Assembly (NCBI GenBank): GCA_027315345.1
Contig: DAHUYE010000014.1
Coordinates: forward strand, 1 to 40,589
Source: Actinomycetota bacterium
Lineage (GTDB): Bacteria; Actinomycetota; Acidimicrobiia; Acidimicrobiales; JAJPHE01
Length of the DNA: 40,589 bases
Direction of reading: 5' to 3'
Below the pieces are notes generated by a model. The model was given only the letters and a program-made list of their open reading frames with translations. It had not been told where the DNA came from and did no database searches. Positions 1-13,445 of the stretch are shown here, in pieces. Every line of letters begins with the position of its first letter. Position 1 is the stretch's first letter. The position numbers were made by a program, and so were the translations under genes.

Positions 1-145
1 GTCACCTCGGGAGAGTCGTTCCGTCTCCGAGAGTCACGCCAGAAGAGGGGAGGTGCCAAGCCCGCCTAGAGTTGAAAATCACTGCGAGGCGTCGGGACTT
101 CTCGTGGCCAAAAACGGGGACCTGAGATTGGCCACGGACACGCTG
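1..145. mobile_element. Possible end of an insertion element that interrupts the integrase
   Basis: The integrase reading frame stops resembling a recombinase at about position 143 and runs on for about 45 unrelated residues. The DNA here has two TGGCCA motifs (about 106-111 and 130-135) flanking a GGGGACC stretch. From memory this resembles the multiple short terminal repeats of actinobacterial IS21-type elements, which is inference only. The window ends before any transposase could be seen. A simple deletion junction is the alternative. Confidence 0.3.
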
Positions 146-514
146 CACCGACGACCCCGCCATGCCACCAGCCAAAAGCTCGGACAACCACGCTTGGATG
201 GTCAGAGGATCCAGCTGCGCGATCTGGGTACGCCCGAAGCGGCCCAGTATGTGGTTCAGCTCCTGTTCGTAAATGGCGACGGTGGTAGGCCGACGGTGGA
301 CCACGGTCGTCATGTACTGGTCGGCCCAATCGGACAGGGTGATCCGCCCACGCTCGGGAGCAACCCAGGAGCGGCCTCGGCGGGCATGACCAACCTCTTC
401 CACGAAGGCGCGAGCCTCCGCCTTGGTGTCGCAGGTCTTGCTGCGGGGTCGACCCTCGGGATCTCGGTAACGGACCTTCCATCGACCACTCGGGAGCCGC
501 TGCGGCTCAGCCAT
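2..514 (-). pseudogene. Truncated tyrosine recombinase (phage-type integrase), N-terminal part
   Basis: The N-terminal half of a site-specific tyrosine recombinase that would integrate or excise a mobile element. The start at 514 is set by AAGGAG seven bases upstream; a longer frame runs to 637 but has no such site. Residues 1-60 form the usual Arm-binding region (RLPSGRWKVRYRDPEG), followed by the SAM-like core-binding domain (LSDWADQYM, then TTVAIYEQELNHILGRFG). After about residue 125 similarity ends and a stop follows at residue 170. The catalytic domain with the R-H-R-Y residues is missing, so the protein cannot recombine. It lies just beyond the 3' end of a tRNA-Thr and points away from it, as integrases of tRNA-targeting elements do. 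It is either disrupted by another insertion or a remnant. Confidence 0.8.
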
Positions 515-754
515 CGGCCGTCTCCTTATTGCCTGGCGGCGACTGCCGCACGGATGGGAGAGAGGGCCGGATCCGGCCGATGAAGGAGCGGTGCTCCTGT
601 TGTCGGGAAGTCTCGCGCTGGTCCCCGGCGCGGACACCCCGGGACGCGCCAGGACGCGAATTTTCGCGTCCTAAACGCGTCCTGCCCGCGTCCAGCGTCC
701 TGAGACCAGTCGGCCGTGCGACGCGAAAGCCCTGGTCAGACGCCCTTTTTGGTG
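515..754. other. Integrase-tRNA intergenic region (attachment-site-like)
   Basis: Between the integrase start and the 3' end of tRNA-Thr. It holds the integrase ribosome-binding site (about 522-527, minus strand) and the repeat array described separately. In tRNA-targeting elements the attachment core is the tRNA 3' half and the integrase arm sites lie in this interval. I could not identify the second att copy inside the window. Confidence 0.4.
643..698. repeat. CGCGTCC repeat cluster with a 10-bp palindrome
   Basis: AGGACGCGAA (651-660) and TTCGCGTCCT (663-672) form a perfect inverted repeat with a 2-bp centre. Further CGCGTCC copies lie at 676-682 and 687-693, and an inverted GGACGCG at 642-648. 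The cluster sits between an integrase and a tRNA, where recombinase arm sites or excisionase sites are usual, so a protein-binding role is likely but inferred. Confidence 0.5.
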
Positions 755-828
755 AGCCCGAGGTCGGATTCGAACCGACGACCACCCGCTTACAAGGCGG
801 GTGCTCTGGCCAACTGAGCTACTCGGGC
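755..828 (-). tRNA. tRNA-Thr (anticodon UGU)
   Basis: The minus strand folds as a standard cloverleaf: acceptor stem GCCCGAG/CTCGGGC, D arm containing AGCTCAGTTGGCCAGAGC, anticodon stem CCCGC/GCGGG with loop CTTGTAA (anticodon TGT, reading ACA), and T arm with GGTTCGAATCC. The discriminator base is U. The bases after it read CACC, so the CCA tail is not encoded and must be added. The tRNA is intact despite being next to an integrase, as expected when an element restores the tRNA 3' end on insertion. Confidence 0.96.
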
Positions 829-1079
829 GTAGCTACAAAGTACCTTGTCACAGGCCATCTGACAGGCGACTGAGCTTGTGGAAAACCTTGTTCTGGAGTG
901 TGCGGCCCCGCGAAAACCCCGCGTGAGGATCACAAATCTCCGGACTCCGGCCCTGGCATACTCTTGAGGCGTGGGGTTCGGGCCCATCTTCGACGTCGAT
1001 GAGATCCAGGGATTGAGCGGGCCGATCTCGAGCCCCGCGGGATGCGGGCCAGGACCCAGGAGCCAGCCAGTTTGCGGTC

Positions 1080-6528
<5,449 letters not shown>

Positions 6529-6663
6529 TCACCTGGCGCCGGTCGGTGGACGGCGCCAGGGGCCGAATGGCCCTTGCCCACTTCCGGCTGCTCCTTGAGT
6601 TCCCTCGCGGGCGGGTTGCTGACCACCGGCTGACCCACCGGCCCGGCTCGACGCCGGGCCGCC

Positions 6664-6669
6664 TACTCT
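6664..6669 (+). promoter_or_regulatory. -10 box of a leaderless promoter
   Basis: TACTCT lies six bases before the GTG at 6676, and no Shine-Dalgarno sequence is visible. That spacing puts the transcription start at or beside the start codon. No good -35 box was seen. Confidence 0.5.
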
Positions 6670-6675
6670 CGTGAA

Positions 6676-8838
6676 GTGGCAGGTCAGTGGTCCTTTGGCA
6701 ACGTCGCCGGCGTCGGCAGCCTGGATGTGGGCCGGCTGACGCTGGTCGAGGGCGACTCCTTCTGCCTGTCGGCGCCCAACGGGGACATCCGACCCGGCGC
6801 CGTGGCCGGACTCTTCGACCGGGACACCCGGTTCCTGTCCCGTTTCGAGCTCACGATCAACGACCAGTGGGTCGAGCCGCTGTCCGTCCTGCCCTCCACG
6901 CCCTTCTCGGGCGGGATCCTGGGCCGGGCCCATCCGGCCAACGGTGAGGCTGACTCCACCCTTCTGGTCTTCCGCCACCGCTACGTCGGCCGGGGCATGC
7001 GGGAGGACATCGTCCTGCGCAATCTGGCCCGGGAGCCGGCCGCGGTAACGCTGAGCCTGCTGGTCGATGCCGACTTCGCCCACATCTTCGAGGTGAAGGA
7101 GCAGCGGGTCACCGCCCGGGGGGAGCGCTCGGTGCGTACGTTGCCCAGGGGACTGGTCTACGACTACGTCTGGCGGGACGTACGCCGGGGCGTGACCATC
7201 GAGCTCCAGGGCGAGGAGGTGATGGCCGCCGATGGGGTGATAGCCGTCTCGGCCGTGGTCCCGGCCCGGGGGGAGTGGCAGACCTGCGTCCAGGTGACCC
7301 CGGCCATGGACGATGGACCGGTCACCCCCCACTACCGCTGCGGGCACGCCCTGGAAACGGCCGTGCCCCTGCGCCGAATGCGCAGCTGGAAGCAGTCCGC
7401 CCCTCACATTCACGCCGACCATGAGGGCTTCAACCGCATGATGGCCCGCTCCGAGGACGACCTGGGTGCGCTGCGCCTCTTCGATCCCGACCACCCCGAT
7501 CGGGCCGTGGTGGCGGCGGGAGCGCCCTGGTTCATGACCCTGTTCGGGCGGGACTCGCTCATCACCTCGTGGATGTCGTTGCTGGCCGATCCCACCCTGG
7601 CTGAAGGCACCCTGCGTACGCTCAGCCGCTACCAGGGAACCAAGGTCGATCCGCGGGCCGATGAGGAACCGGGCCGGATCCCCCATGAGATGCGCTGGGG
7701 ACTGTCTCGCTCCCTGGCCCGGGGATCAGGTCAGCTCTACTACGGAAGCGTCGACGCCACTCCTTTGTTCGTCATGCTGTTGGGCGAGCTGCGCCGGTGG
7801 GGACTGGCTGAAGAGGCGGTGAAGGAGCTCCTCCCCCACGCCGACCGCGCGCTGGCCTGGATCACCGAGTTCGGGGACCGCGACGGGGATGGCTTCGTCG
7901 AATACAAGCGGGCCACCGATGGCGGCCTGATCAATCAGGGCTGGAAGGACTCCTTCGACGGGATCTCCTTCGCCGGCGGGAGGCTGGCCGAAGCACCCAT
8001 CGCCCTGTGCGAGGTCCAGGGTTATGTGTACGCCGCCTATCTGGCCCGGGCCTACTTCGCCGATGAGGCCGGGGACGTATCCACGGCCCGGCGTTGGGAG
8101 GAGGCGGCGGCCCGCCTCAAGGCCGCCTTCAACGAGCGGTTCTGGCTGGCGGAGGAAGGGTACTTCGCCCTCGGCCTGGACGCCGATAAGGCGCCCATCG
8201 ACTCCATCACCTCCAACGTCGGGCACTGTCTGTGGACCGGCATCATCGATGAGGACAAGGCGGGGGCGGTGGCCGAGCGGCTCCTGGCTCCGGACATGTT
8301 CAGCGGCTTCGGGGTGCGGACCCTCTCCAGCCAGATGGGGGCGTACAACCCGATCAGCTACCACAACGGCTCGGTCTGGCCCCACGACAGCGCTCTGGTG
8401 GCGGCCGGCCTCATGCGCTACGGCTTCGCCGCCGAGGCCTCCCGGATCGTGATGGGCCTGGTCGAGGCGGCCGAGGCCTTCGACGGCCGGCTGCCGGAGT
8501 TGTTCGCCGGGCTACCCCGGGACGAGTTCCCCGAGCCGGTCCCCTATCCGTCCGCCTGCAGTCCCCAGGCCTGGGCGGCGGCCAGCGCCTACAGCCTGGT
8601 GCGCACCGTGCTGCGCCTGGACCCGTGGATCCCCGGCTCCACCCTGTGGCTGGCCCCGGAGGTGCCCGGACCGCTGGGCAAGCTGACCGTTTCCAACATT
8701 CCCATGGGCTCTACCCGCATCGAGATCCGGGCCGGCTCCGAGGGGCCGGCCCAGGTGGACGGGCTGCCGACGTCGCTCAACGTGCGGACCGTGCCCCGCC
8801 TGCCCCAGCGCCGGATCTTCCTTCCCCACCGCGAGTAG
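6676..8838 (+). CDS. Amylo-alpha-1,6-glucosidase (glycogen debranching type)
   Basis: A 720-residue glycoside hydrolase of the bacterial glycogen-debranching type. Residues 1-230 match the N-terminal beta domain (LVEGDSFCLSAPNGDI, GLFDRDTRFLSRFEL), followed by the (alpha/alpha)6 barrel with the hallmark APWFMTLFGRDSL (about 280-293), DRDGDGFVEY and PISYHNGSVWPHD. It should cleave alpha-1,6 linkages or related branch points in glucans. No signal peptide is visible, so it is probably cytoplasmic. GTG at 6676 is the likely start, with a leaderless promoter. A glycosyltransferase follows 73 bases downstream on the same strand, which suggests a shared role in glycogen or trehalose-type carbohydrate. 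The exact substrate is not proven. Confidence 0.9.
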   Translation: MAGQWSFGNVAGVGSLDVGRLTLVEGDSFCLSAPNGDIRPGAVAGLFDRDTRFLSRFELTINDQWVEPLSVLPSTPFSGGILGRAHPANGEADSTLLVFRHRYVGRGMREDIVLRNLAREPAAVTLSLLVDADFAHIFEVKEQRVTARGERSVRTLPRGLVYDYVWRDVRRGVTIELQGEEVMAADGVIAVSAVVPARGEWQTCVQVTPAMDDGPVTPHYRCGHALETAVPLRRMRSWKQSAPHIHADHEGFNRMMARSEDDLGALRLFDPDHPDRAVVAAGAPWFMTLFGRDSLITSWMSLLADPTLAEGTLRTLSRYQGTKVDPRADEEPGRIPHEMRWGLSRSLARGSGQLYYGSVDATPLFVMLLGELRRWGLAEEAVKELLPHADRALAWITEFGDRDGDGFVEYKRATDGGLINQGWKDSFDGISFAGGRLAEAPIALCEVQGYVYAAYLARAYFADEAGDVSTARRWEEAAARLKAAFNERFWLAEEGYFALGLDADKAPIDSITSNVGHCLWTGIIDEDKAGAVAERLLAPDMFSGFGVRTLSSQMGAYNPISYHNGSVWPHDSALVAAGLMRYGFAAEASRIVMGLVEAAEAFDGRLPELFAGLPRDEFPEPVPYPSACSPQAWAAASAYSLVRTVLRLDPWIPGSTLWLAPEVPGPLGKLTVSNIPMGSTRIEIRAGSEGPAQVDGLPTSLNVRTVPRLPQRRIFLPHRE

Positions 8839-8911
8839 CCAGAAATAGGGCAAGGTTGTCGGTGGTTGTCAGAGCCGATCCGATCCATGGCTCAACGAAG
8901 AGGTCCGAGTT

Positions 8912-9973
8912 ATGCGCATCGCCCTAGTAGCCCCGCCTTGGGTTCCCGTTCCGCCCCCCGCCTACGGGGGGACCGAGACGGTGCTGGACACTCTGGCCCG
9001 CGGACTGTCACGGGCCGGCCACGAAGTGGTCCTCTGGACCACGCGCGACAGCACCTGCCAAGTGCCGCGCCGCCACGTCCTCGACCGGGCTCTGGGCACA
9101 GCGTCGGGGGCGATGGCATCGGAGTTGCGCCACGTGGTGGGCGCCTACGCCGAGATGTCCGACGTCGACATCGTCCACGATCACACCCTGGTCGGACCGG
9201 TCTACGCGGATCGTCTGCCCTGGCTGCCGGTGGTCACCACCAACCACGGGCCCTTCCAGTCCGACCTGTCGGCCCTCTACCGGGCCACCAGTGACCGGGT
9301 CCCGGTCATCGCCATCTCCCACCACCAGGCCGCCGGCGCCGACGGGGTCAGGCTGGCCGGAGTGATCCACCACGGCGTGGACCCCGACGCCTTCCCGGTC
9401 GGAACCGGCACGGGTGGCTACGCCGTCTTCCTGGGCCGGATGAGCCCGGACAAGGGCGTCGACACCGCCGTGCGGGTCGCCCGCCGGGCCGGCGTCCCGT
9501 TGCTCATCGCCGCCAAGATGGCCGAGGCCAACGAGAGGGCCTACTTCGACCAGAAGGTGAAACCGCTCCTGGGCGGTGATGTCGAATACATCGGAGAGTT
9601 GGGAGCAGCCGCCAAGCTCGAACTGCTGGGCGGGGCCATTGGCCTGATCAATCCCATCGCCTGGCCCGAGCCCTTCGGGATGGTGATGATCGAGGCCATG
9701 GCCACCGGCACGCCGGTGGTGGCCACTCCGTGCGGAGCCGTACCCGAGATCGTGGTCGACGGCTTGACGGGCTTCATCCGCTCCGGGGAGGAGTCACTGG
9801 CTGAGGCGGTCGGCCGCCTGGGTGAGATCAACCGGCGCCACTGCCGGGCCCGGGTTGAATCCGCCTTCTCGGCCGAGCGGATGGTCGACGCCCACCTGGA
9901 GGTCTACCGGGCCGTCATAGAGGAGCGCCGGCCTCCGACCCTGGCCCTGGTCCGGCGCGCCGGGCGGGACTGA
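8912..9973 (+). CDS. Glycosyltransferase family 4
   Basis: A 353-residue GT-B glycosyltransferase. The N-terminal Rossmann half has PPAYGGTETVLDTLARGL, where the Gly-Gly-Thr lies in the acceptor/donor loop. The C-terminal half has FLGRMSPDKGVD and the nucleotide-sugar motif EPFGMVMIEAMATGTPVV, including the E-x7-E pair of GT4 enzymes. No membrane segment is visible. The ATG at 8912 has GAAGAGG about eight bases upstream. It follows the debranching-type enzyme and is probably co-transcribed; sugar donor and acceptor cannot be told from sequence. Its stop codon (TGA 9971-9973) abuts the stop of the convergent DUF4395 gene, the two forming TGATCA. Confidence 0.9.
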   Translation: MRIALVAPPWVPVPPPAYGGTETVLDTLARGLSRAGHEVVLWTTRDSTCQVPRRHVLDRALGTASGAMASELRHVVGAYAEMSDVDIVHDHTLVGPVYADRLPWLPVVTTNHGPFQSDLSALYRATSDRVPVIAISHHQAAGADGVRLAGVIHHGVDPDAFPVGTGTGGYAVFLGRMSPDKGVDTAVRVARRAGVPLLIAAKMAEANERAYFDQKVKPLLGGDVEYIGELGAAAKLELLGGAIGLINPIAWPEPFGMVMIEAMATGTPVVATPCGAVPEIVVDGLTGFIRSGEESLAEAVGRLGEINRRHCRARVESAFSAERMVDAHLEVYRAVIEERRPPTLALVRRAGRD

Positions 9974-10483
9974 TCAGGCGGCCGGGCGGGCCCAGATGTC
10001 GTTGCAGCGTTCGCAGACATCCTCGGGAATGATCCCGAAGCGCATCAGCAGGGCGAAGGTCTTGCAACCGAGGCAGTAGCCGGCAAAGGCCTCCAGCGAG
10101 GCGGCCACGATCAACAGGCCGAGGACAGCCCAGGCGGCGGGACGGTAGCCGAGCAGCACCAGCAGGCCCGAGGTGGTACTGAAGGCCAGGCCCATGCCCT
10201 GGGCGAAGCGCTTGGGCGGGCCGGGGTAGGGCCGGACGGCCAGGGGCAGCCGAGGCACCACCACCCGGGTCACCAGCTGGCCCAGGGGGCTGAGCCGGGG
10301 GCCGGTCAGAACCCGGGCCAGGAAGCCGTAGACAAGGGCCACGAGGATCCAGGGCTGGTCGAAGGCGACCGTGGCCACGGCCATGATGACCACGCCGGTG
10401 GCGACCAGGCGGGCGGAGACCTCGTTGACCGGGTCGGGGAAGGAAATCAGACGGGGCCTGGCCCCCAGCGTGGTTGCCGTCAT
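9974..10483 (-). CDS. DUF4395 family membrane protein
   Basis: A 169-residue protein with an N-terminal DPVNEVSARLVA motif, four hydrophobic segments (about 26-55, 100-120 and 120-140, with a weaker one between) and the family signature GYCLGCKTFALLMRFGII, followed by CERCND near the C-terminus. The CxxC and CxxC pairs suggest a redox or metal role, but the function of DUF4395 is unknown. The ATG at 10483 has TAAGGT nine bases upstream on the minus strand and no clear ribosome-binding site, so a leaderless start is possible. It converges on the glycosyltransferase with no space between stop codons. Confidence 0.85.
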   Translation of the reverse strand: MTATTLGARPRLISFPDPVNEVSARLVATGVVIMAVATVAFDQPWILVALVYGFLARVLTGPRLSPLGQLVTRVVVPRLPLAVRPYPGPPKRFAQGMGLAFSTTSGLLVLLGYRPAAWAVLGLLIVAASLEAFAGYCLGCKTFALLMRFGIIPEDVCERCNDIWARPAA

Positions 10484-10570
10484 AGGGCTGAAACCTTACC
10501 TGATAAACCCGATCAAGTCACTCGGGATTCGGACCGGCCCGGGGACCAGGGAACGGTGGGACACTGACGC

Positions 10571-10843
10571 ATGCTCTTCCTGCTGCTTTCCCTGTTCCTG
10601 GCCGGCCTGGTCGTCGGCGCCCTGGGCCGCCTGGTCGTGCCCGGACCCAACCCGATGGGGATCCTCCGCACCGCCCTGGTCGGGGTCGGGGGTTCGTTCC
10701 TGGGTGGACTGGTGGGAAGGTTGGTCTTCGGCCTGCGCTACCGCTATTCGTTCGGCCTGGGCCTGGTGCTGTCGGTGGCCTTTGCCGCCCTCATCGTCTA
10801 CTTCCTGGACCCCCGCCGGCACCGCCGAGGCCGGGCCTTCTGA
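10571..10843 (+). CDS. GlsB/YeaQ/YmgE family membrane protein
   Basis: A 90-residue integral membrane protein with three hydrophobic helices (about 2-20, 28-48, 58-78) rich in Gly, and a basic C-terminus (PRRHRRGRAF). This matches the small transglycosylase-associated (GlsB/YeaQ/YmgE) stress-response family, here with a longer middle linker. Its molecular role is unknown. It is divergent from the DUF4395 gene (88 bases between starts) and is followed by a strong hairpin. Confidence 0.7.
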   Translation: MLFLLLSLFLAGLVVGALGRLVVPGPNPMGILRTALVGVGGSFLGGLVGRLVFGLRYRYSFGLGLVLSVAFAALIVYFLDPRRHRRGRAF

Positions 10844-10850
10844 TCAGGGC

Positions 10851-10873
10851 GGCCGGGCGGTCCGCCCGGGGCC
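10851..10873 (+). terminator. Hairpin after the GlsB-type gene
   Basis: CCGGGCGG and CCGCCCGG (10853-10860 and 10862-10869) are perfect inverted repeats starting about 10 bases after the stop codon. There is no U-tract, which is common for candidate terminators in GC-rich actinobacteria. Confidence 0.5.
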
Positions 10874-11171
10874 GGAGGCTGCCTAGCCGGCCAGAGCCAG
10901 GGCTTCCCGGTCCAGCGACGCCTCGGCCGCCATGTGCTGGTCCAACTTCCTCTTGATAAGAGTTCATAACTGTCCCCTATTTGCACGCGCTGATCGGGAA
11001 TCCAAACCCGCTCGCCATCCTGCCAGGGGTGTGCGACAAGGGATAGAGAAAACTCTTCAGCACGGGAGACGAGTCTTCGACGCTGAGGGCAACCGCCCCC
11101 TCTGGGGGCGGGCGGCAGCGGGGGGACAGCTACAACAGAGCGCCGCGAGAGGCACCTTGAGACTGCGGGAT
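10874..11171. other. Non-genic stretch with a gene scrap
   Basis: On the minus strand, 10883-10957 reads LIKRKLDQHMAAEASLDREA and then ALALAG before a stop, with coding-like codon use but no start. It looks like the 3' end of a lost gene. The change near 10960 (TAACTGTCCCCTATTTGC) to AT-richer DNA suggests a junction. I recognise no feature in the remainder (about 10990-11171). Confidence 0.35.
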
Positions 11172-11348
11172 TCAGCCGCCGGCGGGTACCTGGAAGGTCT
11201 CCAAGGCGTCCGCGGGGATGCCGAGGGTGCCGTCTGGCAGCTTCACCCGCGGTATCCGCTTTTCGTACATCGCCTGGATTACGACTCTGGTGGGAACCCC
11301 AGCGCGCTGTGCGAACTCAGCCGGTAGCAGAATCTCGGACTCGTTCAC
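11172..11348 (-). CDS. Small excisionase/MerR-like HTH protein
   Basis: A 58-residue protein beginning with GTG at 11348, which has AAGGAGG six bases upstream. The core LLPAEFAQRAGVPTRVVIQA, then RIPRVKLPDGTLGIPADALE, follows the winged-helix pattern of HTH_17 excisionase-type proteins (helix-turn-helix, then a beta wing with the I-P-A-D-A-L-E end). It overlaps the stop of the upstream 66-residue gene by four bases (GTGA), so the two are translationally coupled. Such proteins regulate excision or act as small repressors. The nearest integrase is 10 kb away and broken, so a direct partnership is doubtful. Confidence 0.65.
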   Translation of the reverse strand: MNESEILLPAEFAQRAGVPTRVVIQAMYEKRIPRVKLPDGTLGIPADALETFQVPAGG

Positions 11349-11545
11349 AGCAGGCCTCCTTCCTCAAACCCGAGCCTACCGTGGAGCTGCCGGATCACGG
11401 TCGCCAGTTCATCCTGCAGTCCCGGGGAGACGCCTGCGTTGCGTAATGCGAGGCGAGCATCCTCGAGCGCCTCCAAGGTGCGAAGTGCCTCATCGAGATC
11501 CAGCCAAATGCCCGGAGGTACGGGGTCGTCATCTGTACGGCTCAC
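11345..11545 (-). CDS. Small hypothetical protein, first gene of a two-gene operon
   Basis: A 66-residue acidic, mostly helical protein (LDLDEALRTLEALEDARLAL, then ELATVIRQLHGRLGF). I do not recognise the family. It starts with GTG at 11545 with no clear ribosome-binding site and ends in a GTGA overlap with the excisionase-like gene. The coupling and the excellent ribosome-binding site for the second gene embedded in its 3' end argue that it is real. Pairing of an HTH protein with a small acidic helical protein could suit an element-control or toxin-antitoxin-like unit, but there is no toxin motif. Confidence 0.5.
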   Translation of the reverse strand: MSRTDDDPVPPGIWLDLDEALRTLEALEDARLALRNAGVSPGLQDELATVIRQLHGRLGFEEGGLL

Positions 11546-11677
11546 GGCCGCAGTCTGGCCATCGGGTGTAACAGCAAATGCCTAGGGCCAATGGGCGGCA
11601 TACTCGCTGTCAAGTGAATGCCGATACGAGCAATCGGACGGCGGCCGGCCACCGCCGAGCGATTGGCTTTTCGTTCT

Positions 11678-12043
11678 CTAGGCAGGGCTCGGGCGGAAGA
11701 CCTGTCGCCACATCCCTCGCGATCGCTTCCAGCGACCGCTGGGCTCTCCAAGGCGTTCAAAGAGCCCGGCCACCTGGCCCGCCCGGATGACCACCTGTAA
11801 GTGGGCTCTGCGCTTCTCGTACTGCAGGGGATAGTCGTATAGCTCTGCTCCGTCAGGTAGCTCCGATCTAACCGGCTCCCCAGTGCGTACCAGGCTCCCG
11901 TTGGCCGCGGTTCGCTGCCAGACATCCCTGAGTTTCTGCGGCGGCACCTGCGTACGCATGTTCTGATCGAAGAGGGCTGAGAGACCCGGCTCATTCCGTG
12001 CACTCACCAACTCAAGGACCTGGTCAGCGACCGCTCGGCTCAT
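11678..12043 (-). CDS. DUF3887-like small protein
   Basis: A 121-residue protein; residues 1-100 fit the DUF3887 fold (a cone-shaped alpha/beta domain): ADQVLELVSARNEPGLSALF, then LRDVWQRTAANGS, then YDYPLQYEKRRAHLQVVIRA, then GQVAGLFERL. DUF3887 often precedes hydrolase domains, but here it stands alone. The function is unknown. The ATG at 12043 follows a G-rich stretch that may serve as ribosome-binding site, and the start overlaps the 3' end of a truncated upstream frame, so it was probably the second gene of an operon whose first gene was lost when the IS3 element arrived. The tail after residue 100 (GRWKRSRGMWRQ) is not family-like. Confidence 0.6.
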   Translation of the reverse strand: MSRAVADQVLELVSARNEPGLSALFDQNMRTQVPPQKLRDVWQRTAANGSLVRTGEPVRSELPDGAELYDYPLQYEKRRAHLQVVIRAGQVAGLFERLGEPSGRWKRSRGMWRQVFRPSPA

Positions 12044-12183
12044 TCGACCCCCCAAGACAACCCTTACCGCCGCGGAGCCTATCCCAGCTCGAACGCAGCT
12101 CGGCCGTCGAGACCTCGAGCCTGTTCGGGACGGTGATGACCACGCCCGCGGTCTCCTCCAGGGCCCTGGCGCCCACGATGGTG
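12024..12183 (-). pseudogene. 3' fragment of an unknown gene cut by the IS3 element
   Basis: The minus-strand frame runs from the IS left end through HTIVGARALEETAGVVITVP and then NRLEVSTAELRSSWDRLRG to a stop at 12024-12026, overlapping the DUF3887 gene by 20 bases. It has coding-like third positions but no start of its own. Its 5' part is missing where the IS inverted repeat begins. I do not recognise the family. Confidence 0.4.
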
Positions 12184-12209
12184 TGAGGTTCCCCAGGTTT
12201 TGTGGACAC
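12184..12209 (+). repeat. IS3 left inverted repeat (IRL)
   Basis: 26 bases starting TGAGGTTCCCCAGG and ending GTGGACAC. It matches the reverse complement of 13446-13471 except at the eighth base. Confidence 0.9.
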
Positions 12210-12251
12210 CTGACAGGCTGACCCAAGGGTCGGCTGGAAGGATGTCCCTCA

Positions 12252-12572
12252 ATGGGAATTACAAGACGCAAGTTCACCCTGGAGTTCAAGACCGAGGCCG
12301 CCCACCGGGTCATCGACACGGGCCGGTCGGTGGTCGAGGTGGCCGCCGAGCTGTCGGTGGTGGACAGCTCGCTGGCCCGATGGGTCCGCGATGAGCGCCG
12401 CCGGCTCGAGACGCTGTCCGGGGGCTCGGATGAGCCCTTGACCGCCGCGGAGCGGGCGGAGTTGTCAAGACTGCGTCGCCAGGTGGCCGAGCAGGATAAG
12501 GACCTCGCCTTCCTGGGAAAAGCTGCCGCGTACTTCGCTTCCAATCCACCAAAGCAGAGAGATTTGCGTTGA
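12252..12572 (+). CDS. IS3-family transposase OrfA (helix-turn-helix protein)
   Basis: A 106-residue DNA-binding subunit: a basic start ([20 protein letters not shown]), a helix-turn-helix ([20 protein letters not shown]) and a leucine-rich coiled-coil end ([19 protein letters not shown]) used for multimer contact. Alone it acts as inverted-repeat binder and regulator; fused to OrfB by frameshifting it makes the active transposase. Its stop overlaps the OrfB start as TGATG. The upstream GGAAGGATG region places a plausible ribosome-binding site about 10 bases before the ATG. Confidence 0.93.
   Translation: MGITRRKFTLEFKTEAAHRVIDTGRSVVEVAAELSVVDSSLARWVRDERRRLETLSGGSDEPLTAAERAELSRLRRQVAEQDKDLAFLGKAAAYFASNPPKQRDLR
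12515..12521 (+). promoter_or_regulatory. Candidate -1 frameshift heptamer G GGA AAA
   Basis: In the OrfA frame the bases read CTG GGA AAA, giving a slippery heptamer of the X XXY YYZ type. The -1 frame is open from here into OrfB without a stop, so slipping would make an OrfAB fusion. This is the normal way IS3 elements make transposase; the site is predicted, not shown. Confidence 0.65.
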
Positions 12573-13441
12573 TGGCCGTGGAGTGCGCCAATTTCGAGAT
12601 CACCCGGATGGCCCGTCTCTTGGAGGTCTCCACCGCCGGCTACTACCGGTGGCGGGCCGCCCAGGACCGCCCCGCCCTGCCCAGCGAGGTTCGCCGGGCC
12701 GACCTGGACGCCAAGATCATCATCTTCCACCGGGCCTCCAAGGGAACCTACGGCTCGCCCCGGATCACCACCGACCTGCACGAGGCCGGTGAGTCGGTCA
12801 GCCACAACACCGTGGCGGCCCGCATGGCCGCCCTGGGTGTGGTCGGGGTCAGCCCCAGGCTGTTCAAGGTCACCACCCAGGCCGGCCCGGGGGCCGCCTA
12901 TCCCCCCGACCTGGTCAACCGGGACTTCCACCCCGATGGGATCGACCAGCTGTGGAGCTCGGACATCACCTACCTGCGGGTCGGAGCCGGCGAGGCCTAC
13001 ATGTGTGCCATCCGAGATGAGGGCTCCTCTCGGGTGTTGGGCTGGTCCATCGCTGATCACATGCGCACCGAGCTGGTCCTCGAAGCCCTGGAAGGGGCAG
13101 TCACGACCCGCTTCGCCCAGGTGGCCGGCACGGTCCTGCACACCGACCGGGGCAGTCAGTTCAACGACGCCAAGGTCATCAAGGCCTGCGGGGACGTCGA
13201 CCTGGTCCGTTCCATGGGCGCCACCGGCAGCTGTTATGACCATGCCAGCGCCGAGAGCTTCTGGTCCATCTTCAAACACGAGTACTTCTACCGCAACACC
13301 TTCACCACCCTCGAAGAGCTCCGAGCCGGTGTCGCTGCCTACATCAGCTTCTACAACCACCAACGCCGGTGCACCAAGGCCGGCAACCTCAGCCCCATCC
13401 GCTACGAGCTAGCTTTGGCCAGCAGGCCACAAGCGGCATAA
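12572..13441 (+). CDS. IS3-family transposase OrfB (DDE catalytic subunit)
   Basis: A 289-residue DDE integrase-fold protein. It has the HTH_21 segment (GYYRW, then [20 protein letters not shown]) and the three catalytic acids in order: LWSSDITYL (D), LHTDRGSQF (D) and [13 protein letters not shown] (E), with the usual YNHQRR end. All residues look intact, so the element may be active. The ATG at 12572 overlaps the OrfA stop (TGATG), and the frame is also open upstream back through the frameshift heptamer, so the working product is probably the OrfAB fusion. Confidence 0.95.
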   Translation: MAVECANFEITRMARLLEVSTAGYYRWRAAQDRPALPSEVRRADLDAKIIIFHRASKGTYGSPRITTDLHEAGESVSHNTVAARMAALGVVGVSPRLFKVTTQAGPGAAYPPDLVNRDFHPDGIDQLWSSDITYLRVGAGEAYMCAIRDEGSSRVLGWSIADHMRTELVLEALEGAVTTRFAQVAGTVLHTDRGSQFNDAKVIKACGDVDLVRSMGATGSCYDHASAESFWSIFKHEYFYRNTFTTLEELRAGVAAYISFYNHQRRCTKAGNLSPIRYELALASRPQAA

Positions 13442-13445
13442 CCGT

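Noticed and set aside
11678-13363. 561-codon minus-strand frame through the IS3 element
   Set aside because: Most of it is antisense to OrfB. Only the last 121 codons (DUF3887-like) are genuine.
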